Shown here: one piece after another, positions 14,253 through 18,988 of the stretch
Layout of the letters: every line of letters starts with the position of its first letter
Position numbering within the stretch: position 1 is the stretch's first letter
Assembly: GCA_013813135.1 (NCBI GenBank)
Contig: JACCSF010000038.1
Coordinates: 1 to 18,988, forward strand
DNA from: Thermoleophilaceae bacterium
Lineage (GTDB): Bacteria; Actinomycetota; Thermoleophilia; Solirubrobacterales; Thermoleophilaceae
Length of the DNA: 18,988 bases
Reading direction: 5' to 3'
Made by a program: the position numbers and the translations under genes
The notes under the pieces: generated by a model
What the model was told of the DNA's origin: nothing
The model's input: the letters and a program-made list of their open reading frames with translations, nothing else
Databases searched by the model: none

Positions 14253-15224
14253 ATGTCCAAGTCCATCCGCAAGCTCGCAACGCTTCTGTGCATCGCTCTC
14301 ATGTCCGGCTCCCTGGTTGCCATCGGCTGCGGCGATGACGACGAAGGTGGCGATGGCGGTGGTGGCGGTGGAGGTGGCGGCGGCCTGGACGGCGCCAGCC
14401 TGAAGGTCGGCTCCAAGGAGTTCACCGAACAGCTCGTCCTCGGGCAGATCACCGTTCTCGCGCTCGAGAACGCCGGAGCGGATGTCAAGGACGAGACGGG
14501 ACTCGCGGGCAGCGTGGCGGCCCGGCAGGCGCTCGAGGCCGGCGAGATCGACATGTACTGGGAGTACACGGGCACCAACTGGCTCACCTACCTCAAGAAG
14601 ACCAAGCCGATCCCCGACGCCCAGAAGCAGTACGACGCCGTCAAGATTTCCGAGAAAGCCAACGACATCGAGCTGCTCGATCCGGCTCCGGCGAACAACA
14701 CGTACGCCTTCGCCGTGCGCTCGGAGGCCGCCGGAGAGCTCGGCGTGGAGACGATCTCCGACTTCAAGGAGCTCGTCTCCTCCAACCCCGACGACGCGAC
14801 CCTGTGCGTGGGCGAGGAGTTCACGGCCCGCGACGACGGTCTTCCCGGCGTCGAGAAGACCTACGGCTTCGAGTTCCCGGAGGACGGGGTCATCAAGATC
14901 GACGAGGGCATCATCTACACCGAGGTGGACAAGGGCGGCAAGTGCAACTACGGCGAGGTGTTCATCACCGACGGCCGCATCGCCGCAAACGACCTGACGG
15001 TCATCGAGGACGACAAGGCGTTCTTCCCCGTGTACAACCCGGCGCTCAACATGCGAGCGGACGCCCTGAAGAAGTACCCCGCGCTGGCTGATGTCTTCAA
15101 CCCGATCGCGGCCAAGCTGGACAGCAAGACCCTCCAGACCCTGAACGCCCAGGTCGATGTCGACGGCATCCCCGAGGAGGAGGTCGCCAAGAAGTGGCTC
15201 GAGGACAACGGCTTCCTCAAGTAA
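14253..15224 (+). CDS. Lipoprotein substrate-binding protein of the quaternary-amine importer (OpuAC/OsmX-type)
   Basis: A 323-residue extracellular binding protein. Residues 1-25 are a signal peptide ending at a lipobox-like VAIGC, so Cys26 would be lipid-anchored. An acidic stretch and a run of ten glycines form a flexible linker. The mature domain opens with LKVGSKEFTEQLVLGQITVL and includes IDMYWEYTGTNW and FITDGRIAANDLTVIEDDKA, the standard blocks of OpuCC/OsmX/ProX proteins that hold the positively charged head group in an aromatic cage. Several Tyr and Trp residues (MYWEY, NNTYAF, CNYGE) are available for that. Two cysteines in the mature domain, Cys185 and Cys231, could form a disulfide. 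The ligand could be glycine betaine, choline, carnitine, proline betaine or a sulfonium analogue. It is the last gene of the block, followed by a hairpin. Confidence 0.9.
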   Translation: MSKSIRKLATLLCIALMSGSLVAIGCGDDDEGGDGGGGGGGGGGLDGASLKVGSKEFTEQLVLGQITVLALENAGADVKDETGLAGSVAARQALEAGEIDMYWEYTGTNWLTYLKKTKPIPDAQKQYDAVKISEKANDIELLDPAPANNTYAFAVRSEAAGELGVETISDFKELVSSNPDDATLCVGEEFTARDDGLPGVEKTYGFEFPEDGVIKIDEGIIYTEVDKGGKCNYGEVFITDGRIAANDLTVIEDDKAFFPVYNPALNMRADALKKYPALADVFNPIAAKLDSKTLQTLNAQVDVDGIPEEEVAKKWLEDNGFLK

Positions 15225-15245
15225 TCGCGACGTGAGCCGGACCTT

Positions 15246-15276
15246 CGGCGGTCGCGTGGGGGGTGCGCGGCCGCCG
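15246..15276. terminator. Strong hairpin between convergent genes
   Basis: CGGCGGTCGCG (15246-15256) pairs with CGCGGCCGCCG (15266-15276): an 11 bp stem with one G-T pair and a 9-base G-rich loop. It starts 22 bases after the binding-protein stop and lies between two convergent genes. It probably ends the importer operon and may work in both directions. There is no T-run. The remaining bases to 15355 show nothing else. Confidence 0.5.
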
Positions 15277-15355
15277 ACGCGTCCGAGCTACACAGAGGGT
15301 ACCTGCGTCCGGTCGACGCTCTAACCACGGATCTGCGCTCGCGAACGGGGCGGCG

Positions 15356-15808
15356 CTAGGTCCGGCCGGCGGACTCCACCTCGACCTCACGTGGGTCGAG
15401 CTGCTCGCCACACGCGGCGCAGACGACCTTGGCGTGGGTTTGCTTCCCGCACGACCGGTGACGCAGGCGCAGCTCCTGATCGTCGGCGGGCGGCAGGTGT
15501 ACGTCGGCCCAGCGCAGAATCGCGATGACCGGGCCATAGAGGTCGCGCCCCGCGTCGGTAAGGATGTATTCGTACCAGTCGGGATCGGTCCGGTAGCGGC
15601 GCTTCTCGAGTAGGCCCGATGCCACCAGATCCTTCAGCCGGGCGGCCAGCACGTTCCGGGCGATGCCCAGGTTCCGGACCATCTCCCCGTAACGGCGCAC
15701 GCCGTAGAACGCCTCTCGCATGACGAGGATCCTCCAGCGCTCGCCGATCACGTCGGCGGCCCGCTCGATCCCGTCGGGGCGGCGTGGGGTGTGGTTCTCG
15801 GCGGGCAA
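15356..15808 (-). CDS. HxlR family transcriptional regulator with C-terminal zinc-ribbon-like tail
   Basis: A 150-residue MarR-related HxlR protein. The winged helix reads DVIGERWRILVMREAFYGVRRYGE, then IARNVLAARLKDLVASGLL (recognition helix) and the wing RYRTDPDWYEYILTDAGRDL, which are the family's standard blocks. The C-terminal tail has His117-x2-Cys120 and Cys130-x2-Cys133, a possible metal-binding knuckle found in some long HxlR proteins. The TTG start at 15808 is supported by AAGGAGA six bases upstream. A TTG further upstream starts a different frame that is only a shadow. It is divergent from the enoyl-CoA hydratase operon and shares its control region, so it probably regulates that operon and itself. 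Confidence 0.85.
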   Translation of the reverse strand: MPAENHTPRRPDGIERAADVIGERWRILVMREAFYGVRRYGEMVRNLGIARNVLAARLKDLVASGLLEKRRYRTDPDWYEYILTDAGRDLYGPVIAILRWADVHLPPADDQELRLRHRSCGKQTHAKVVCAACGEQLDPREVEVESAGRT

Positions 15809-15814
15809 CCAGTT

Positions 15815-15821
15815 TCTCCTT
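15815..15821 (-). promoter_or_regulatory. Ribosome-binding site that selects the TTG start of the HxlR gene
   Basis: On the minus strand this reads AAGGAGA and ends six bases before TTG 15808. It is the reason for choosing an unusual TTG start. Confidence 0.65.
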
Positions 15822-15832
15822 CAAGTGGATTC

Positions 15833-15863
15833 GTTGAACAACTAGTTCTGTAATGCTACTAGT
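15833..15863 (+). promoter_or_regulatory. Divergent control region: promoter and palindromes for the enoyl-CoA hydratase operon
   Basis: TTGAAC (-35, 15834-15839) and TACTAG (-10, 15857-15862) are separated by 17 bp, with a TGC extended -10 at 15854-15856. The -10 ends seven bases before ATG 15870, so the mRNA would be leaderless. Palindromes overlap these elements: GTTGAACAAC (15833-15842), AACTAGTT (15840-15847) and ACTAGT (15858-15863). The two ACTAGT cores are 18 bp apart. This is a plausible HxlR operator, placed to control both directions. Confidence 0.55.
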
Positions 15864-15869
15864 TTGCCC

Positions 15870-16775
15870 ATGACGGAGACAAAGAACGGCTCACCCACCT
15901 TCGAATTCCTGACCTACGCCGAGCACGGCCGGGTCGCGCGGATCACGCTCAACCGGCCCGAGAAGCGAAATGCGCTTTCGGTCGCGCTCAGCGACGAGCT
16001 CATCCGGGCGATCGGCCTCGTCCAGGGCTCGACCACGCTCAAGGCGCTGGTGATTCAGGGTGCCGGCCACACCTTCTGCGCCGGCGACGACATCACGGAG
16101 ATGTACTCGGGCGCCTGGGGCGACGCCAACGGCGTCATGCGCCGCGCCCGTCTGTACCAAACGATGGCCAACACTCTCGAGGAGCTCGACAAGGTCACGA
16201 TCTCCGCGGTCGACGGGTTCGCCGTCGGCGGCGGGCTCGAGATCACGATGGCGTGCGACTTTGTCGTGGCCACCCGGCGGGCGGTGTGGGGCATGCCCGA
16301 GGTCGACGTTGGCATCACGCCGGGCTGGGGCGGCACGACGCGCATGGCGAGGCTGATCGGCCGGCGCATGACCAAGGAGATCAACCTCCTTGGAGCGCTG
16401 CACCCGGCCTCCCGGGCGACCGAGCTCGGCCTCTGGAACCGGGTCGTCGCGAACGACCGGCTTGACGCCGAGGTCGACGCGCTCGTGGACGTTGTACTGT
16501 CGAAGAACCAGCAGGCCGTGCGTCAGCTCAAGTTCATCATCAACCGCGGTGTCGAGGCCGACCTCTACACCGCGCAGGGCTTCGAGGCCCTCTCCGCCGG
16601 CCTGACGGGTGCCGTGAACGGCGCCTGGGAGGTGCCCGACGCGGACGGCGGCGACGGGATCGCAGGGTTCACGGACAAGGGCAGCCTCTGGGAGCAGCGC
16701 CGCGGACTGGCGCGGGACTTCTGGGCTGACGGTCCCGACCCCGTCCTCGCCGCGGCGGGGGAGCAGTCTCGATGA
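15870..16775 (+). CDS. Enoyl-CoA hydratase/isomerase (crotonase) family protein
   Basis: A 301-residue crotonase. Both catalytic glutamates of true hydratases are present: Glu124 in VGGGLEITMACD and Glu144 in GMPEVDVG, 20 residues apart as in rat mitochondrial hydratase (144 and 164). The oxyanion-hole loop is HTFCAGDDITEM. The PGWGGT turn after Glu144 and the C-terminal helix are complete. The protein would add water to an alpha,beta-unsaturated acyl-CoA in the cytoplasm. The C-terminal tail is some 40 residues longer than in short crotonases and contains LWEQRRGLARDFWADG, so a specialised substrate such as an aromatic or methylthio-acryloyl CoA is possible. ATG 15870 fits the leaderless promoter; TTG 15864 is an alternative. 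It overlaps the SDR start (ATGA) and is divergent from the HxlR regulator. Confidence 0.88.
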   Translation: MTETKNGSPTFEFLTYAEHGRVARITLNRPEKRNALSVALSDELIRAIGLVQGSTTLKALVIQGAGHTFCAGDDITEMYSGAWGDANGVMRRARLYQTMANTLEELDKVTISAVDGFAVGGGLEITMACDFVVATRRAVWGMPEVDVGITPGWGGTTRMARLIGRRMTKEINLLGALHPASRATELGLWNRVVANDRLDAEVDALVDVVLSKNQQAVRQLKFIINRGVEADLYTAQGFEALSAGLTGAVNGAWEVPDADGGDGIAGFTDKGSLWEQRRGLARDFWADGPDPVLAAAGEQSR

Positions 16776-17704
16776 GCAACAGGTGGACGGCCGACGAGAT
16801 CCCCGACCAGGCGGGGAAGGTCGCGATCGTGACAGGGGCCAACAGCGGCCTCGGTCTGATCACCGCGCTCGAGCTGGCTCGCCACGGAGCGCAGGTCGTC
16901 GTAGCTGCGCGGAGCGCCGCGAAGGGTGAGGCCGCCGCCGCGGAGATCTGGGCCGCCGCGGGCGGCGCCAAGCCGGAGGTTCTCGAGCTCGACCTCGGCA
17001 GCCTCGATTCGGTGCGCCGCTTCGCCGGCGAGTTCTCGGGGAAGCGGGTCGACGTGCTCGTCAACAACGCCGGCGTGATGATGACCCCGCAGCAGAAGAC
17101 GAGCGACGGCTTCGAGCTGCAGCTGGGCACGAACCATCTCGGGCACTTCGCGCTGACCGGGCTGCTCCTGGATGCCGTCGAACGGTCGGACGCGGGTCGC
17201 GTCGTCACCGTGAGCAGTAACGAGCACAAGGGCGGGAAGCTCGACTTCGACAACCTGCACTTGGACCGCGGCTACAGCCCGCGGGGCTCGTACCAGCGCT
17301 CGAAGCTCGCCAACGCGGTCTTCGCGATCGAGCTCGACCGTCGCCTGCGCGCCACCGGGTCGCCCGCGGTCAGCGTGTTCGCCCACCCCGGCTATTCGGC
17401 TACGAACCTACAGAGCAGCGGACCGACCGGGGTCGCGAAAGCGTTGATGGCCGTCACCAACCGAGTGGTGGCACAGCGTGCTGCGCGCGGTGCCCTGCCG
17501 AGCCTCTACGCGGCGACGGCGCCGGGGCTACAGGGGGGCGACTACTACGGGCCCGACGGCATCGGCGAGATGCGCGGCTTCCCGAAGCAGGTCAAAGCGA
17601 TCCCGGAGGCCTACGACACCGACACCGGCCTGCGTCTTTGGGAGGCCTCGGAGGAGCTGACCGGTGTCCGCTATCTCCCGACCGCAGGCCGGACCGTCGG
17701 ATGA
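16772..17704 (+). CDS. Short-chain dehydrogenase/reductase (retinol dehydrogenase-like)
   Basis: A 310-residue classical SDR with a Rossmann fold. The cofactor motif TGANSGLG is at residues 21-28, followed by VVVAARSAAKGE, whose Arg suggests NADP(H) preference. NNAGVMM, then VTVSSNEH (Ser148/149) and the catalytic Tyr174-x3-Lys178 in YQRSKLANAVFAIEL complete the active site. FAHPGYSATNLQ after it is typical of the retinol-dehydrogenase/WW-oxidoreductase-like branch, which oxidises or reduces alcohols and carbonyls. The ATGA overlap with the crotonase couples the two; the SDR may oxidise the hydroxyacyl product, although this branch often acts on free carbonyls. Its stop in turn overlaps the start of a broken acyl-CoA dehydrogenase gene, so this operon was once longer. 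Confidence 0.88.
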   Translation: MSNRWTADEIPDQAGKVAIVTGANSGLGLITALELARHGAQVVVAARSAAKGEAAAAEIWAAAGGAKPEVLELDLGSLDSVRRFAGEFSGKRVDVLVNNAGVMMTPQQKTSDGFELQLGTNHLGHFALTGLLLDAVERSDAGRVVTVSSNEHKGGKLDFDNLHLDRGYSPRGSYQRSKLANAVFAIELDRRLRATGSPAVSVFAHPGYSATNLQSSGPTGVAKALMAVTNRVVAQRAARGALPSLYAATAPGLQGGDYYGPDGIGEMRGFPKQVKAIPEAYDTDTGLRLWEASEELTGVRYLPTAGRTVG

Positions 17705-17841
17705 TCGAATTCACGCTCACCGACGAACAGCGGGACGTCCGCGAGCTCGACGGGGGTTGCGAGCCGGGCGCCACCCAGGGGCCGAGACGGCGTCGTAGGC
17801 CTCACGGCCGGCGGCAGCGTGATCTTCGGAGCGAGCGTTGA
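17701..17841 (+). pseudogene. 5' stub of an acyl-CoA dehydrogenase gene
   Basis: The ATG at 17701 overlaps the SDR stop as ATGA and opens MIEFTLTDEQRDVREL, the typical first residues of acyl-CoA dehydrogenases. After about 16 residues the homology ends and the frame continues into an arginine- and proline-rich sequence (GPRRRRRPHGRRQRD) without family character, stopping at 17841. About 370 residues are missing. The abrupt end fits a deletion or recombination breakpoint near 17750. It indicates that the ancestral operon was hydratase-SDR-dehydrogenase, and that the dehydrogenase function here is lost or supplied by another gene such as the one at 8638. Confidence 0.65.
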
Positions 17842-17928
17842 CGACCGCGAGCGTTCGGGTGATCGACGCGGGGGGGGGGCAAATCGGGGGCCAATCTGGC
17901 GCAGGTGCGCGGCTCGCGTGCGGGGCAG

Positions 17929-17934
17929 TAGGGT
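17929..17934 (+). promoter_or_regulatory. Putative -10 box of a leaderless promoter (small basic protein gene)
   Basis: TAGGGT fits TAnnnT and ends eight bases before GTG 17943, the same geometry as before the IclR gene. No -35 or ribosome-binding site is clear. Confidence 0.3.
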
Positions 17935-17942
17935 CCCGCGCC

Positions 17943-18194
17943 GTGCCCGCCTGGATCGCGAAGCTGCTCCCTCTTTTCACGAGAACCCCGTGGGGAAGGG
18001 TCTTCGCGGTTGCGACGTGGCTCTTCACGGTGGGGAAAGGGCGACTCGAGAAGAACCTCACCAAGAAGGAGCGTGGCGAGCTGACGAAGCTGATGACCAA
18101 GTCGAAGGGGAAACCGTCGAACCTGACCGAGCGCGAACGGACTCGCTTCCGGCGGCTGGTCTACAAGGCAGCAACGGGCCACTTTCCCTCGTAG
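17943..18194 (+). CDS. Small basic protein with an internal repeat, function unknown
   Basis: I do not recognise a family. From GTG 17943 the protein has 83 residues. A short hydrophobic stretch (about residues 17-31) is followed by a basic, probably helical region with two copies of a 16-residue motif, NLTKKERGELTKLMTK (38-53) and NLTERERTRFRRLVYK (60-75), 22 residues apart. The frame is open upstream to ATG 17838, but those codons include a run of eight or more Gs and a glycine-rich, low-complexity sequence, so I favour the GTG, which also follows a -10-like box. The repeat and basic charge suggest membrane attachment with nucleic-acid or protein contacts. That is inference only. A weak 5 bp hairpin (18199-18218) follows the stop. 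Confidence 0.55.
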   Translation: MPAWIAKLLPLFTRTPWGRVFAVATWLFTVGKGRLEKNLTKKERGELTKLMTKSKGKPSNLTERERTRFRRLVYKAATGHFPS

Positions 18195-18303
18195 CGCTCG
18201 CCCGCCCCACGCTGGGCGTGTGCGCGGCCACTACGTCGACAACAAGGACTCCGTGCAGGACGCCGCTTCATCGGCGTCGCCGCAAGCGTCCTCGTGATCT
18301 TCC

Positions 18304-18771
18304 TTAATGGAGGATGCACCCCGGGATGGCGGAGAGGTGACGCGGGTTCTCGTGGTAGGTCGCGGTGCCCTTGCAGAACGCTGCCCGTCGTGCCGTCCTT
18401 GAGCGGGATGTCGAGCGCGACTTGGTGTGGACGCTGCCTGGCCCGCCGTTGCCGGGCACGTCGTAGGTCGAGCCGCCGCAGCCGGTGACGTCCTGGAAGT
18501 AGGCGTTGACGGGGCGCGAGTTGGTGGCGTTCGCCCCGGGCTGATACTCGAGCGTGTACTCGATATACACGGTCTTCGCCGGGGTGCCGGCCGGCGTCTC
18601 GTTCATGAGGTGGTAGATCGAGCCCCACTGGTCGTTGGCGCCTACGAGATAGGCGTACGGGCCCCAGATCTGGATCTTGGTCCGCTCCATGCCGGTGTGG
18701 TCCTCACCGCAAGTTCGGTGCCGGATGAGGGAGGAGTCGTGAAGATGGCGACGAACCTCTCGGTCGTTCGA
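18304..18771 (-). pseudogene. Decayed gene of unrecognised, probably extracytoplasmic family
   Basis: On the minus strand the frame from about 18738 to 18423 reads convincingly as protein: DSSLIRHRTCGEDHTGMERT, then IWGPYAYLVGANDQWGSIYH, TVYIEYTLEYQPGANATNSR and FQDVTGCGGSTYDVPGNGGP. After HTKS the sense moves to another frame (VALDIPLKDGTTGSV, about 18420-18385), then returns to the first for FCKGTATYHENPRHLSAIPG and a stop at 18304. Two frame changes, and an apparent loss between HTK and ALDI, mean the gene is broken. The 5' end is also missing or unclear; a stop lies in frame at 18772. The Asn/Gly/Tyr-rich composition and paired cysteines fit a secreted or cell-surface protein. I cannot name the family. 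Confidence 0.5.
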
Positions 18772-18815
18772 TTAGCTCATCAATGGCTGAACCGGGTCGC
18801 CCGGCGAGGGGGCCC

Positions 18816-18988
18816 ATGGCGGTGACGATGTCGGAGCACAACAAGCGGCTGGTCCGTCGCGCGCTTGAAGAGATCTATGCGAAGGGGAATTTCGAGCTCG
18901 CGAACGAGCTCGTCCATCCCGACTTCGTGGACCACGAGCCGGCGCACCCAGAGCAGCCGACTGGCCCCGAGAGCGTCAAGCAGACCGC
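18816..18988 (+). CDS. SnoaL-like (ester/polyketide cyclase fold) protein, 5' part only
   Basis: The gene runs off the window after 57 codons. The translation includes KRLVRRALEEIYAKGNFELA, then ELVHPDFVDHEPAHPEQPTG and PESVKQT. This is the start of a SnoaL-like domain, an NTF2-fold family of about 130-150 residues whose members include polyketide cyclases and many stress- or secondary-metabolism-linked proteins. The PDFVDHEP motif places the conserved active-site Asp/His pair. ATG 18816, GTG 18822 and ATG 18828 are all possible starts; the domain begins right after 18828. Nothing upstream links it to an operon. Confidence 0.7.
   Translation, partial: MAVTMSEHNKRLVRRALEEIYAKGNFELANELVHPDFVDHEPAHPEQPTGPESVKQT

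Noticed and set aside
14353..14385. The GGN repeat in the binding-protein gene as a frameshift or assembly error
   Set aside because: The frame stays open on both sides, and a glycine linker after a lipobox is normal for actinobacterial lipoproteins.
5838..15224. A simple glycine betaine osmoprotection and demethylation locus
   Set aside because: It would explain the importer and methyltransferase but not the CoA ligase and acyl-CoA dehydrogenase, which need a substrate with a longer chain. It remains the fallback if those genes prove unrelated.
18427..18825. A 132-codon plus-strand open frame near the right end
   Set aside because: It is the complement of the decayed minus-strand gene and has no protein character of its own.

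Overview
The window is GC-rich, densely coded DNA with GTG and TTG starts, 4-base ATGA/GTGA overlaps between genes, TAnnnT -10 boxes placed directly before start codons, and actinobacterial-type protein families. It fits a high-GC actinobacterium, perhaps a Thermoleophilia/Solirubrobacterales-like soil lineage. The class is inference; no rRNA or tRNA gene is present to fix it.

Layout. (1) 1-2478: three overlapping genes, the tail of a CitE/malyl-CoA-lyase-type enzyme, a mesaconyl-CoA-hydratase-like MaoC protein and a mesaconyl-CoA C1-C4 CoA transferase-like class III enzyme. Together they look like the glyoxylate/propionyl-CoA branch of the 3-hydroxypropionate bi-cycle. (2) 2608-2952: a shortened DUF4345 membrane protein. 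(3) 3113-5257: a DHA2 drug exporter and its TetR repressor, behind a promoter carrying two CAGAC-N6-GTCTG palindromes. (4) 5258-5837: a decayed stretch holding only the C-terminal remnant of an ABC sugar-binding protein. (5) 5838-15224: a nine-gene, one-direction block with an IclR regulator, betaine-homocysteine methyltransferase-like protein, nitrilase-family hydrolase, acyl-CoA dehydrogenase, acyl-CoA ligase and a complete four-gene OpuC/ProU-type quaternary-amine ABC importer. (6) 15356-17841: a divergent HxlR regulator facing an enoyl-CoA hydratase/SDR operon that ends in the broken-off start of an acyl-CoA dehydrogenase. (7) 17842-18988: a small basic protein with an internal repeat, a decayed minus-strand gene of unknown family, and the start of a SnoaL-like protein.

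The most interesting unit is block 5. It reads as a self-contained system that imports a methylated onium compound (betaine or sulfonium type), moves a methyl group to homocysteine, activates the remaining acid with CoA and desaturates it. Glycine betaine alone would not need the ligase and dehydrogenase, so the substrate probably has a chain of at least three carbons. Dimethylsulfoniopropionate, gamma-butyrobetaine/carnitine and beta-alanine betaine are candidates. The enoyl-CoA hydratase of block 6 could supply the next step, but it has its own regulator and promoter.

The right end (17.7-18.8 kb) and the stretch at 5.3-5.75 kb both carry gene fragments, which suggests past rearrangement or decay.
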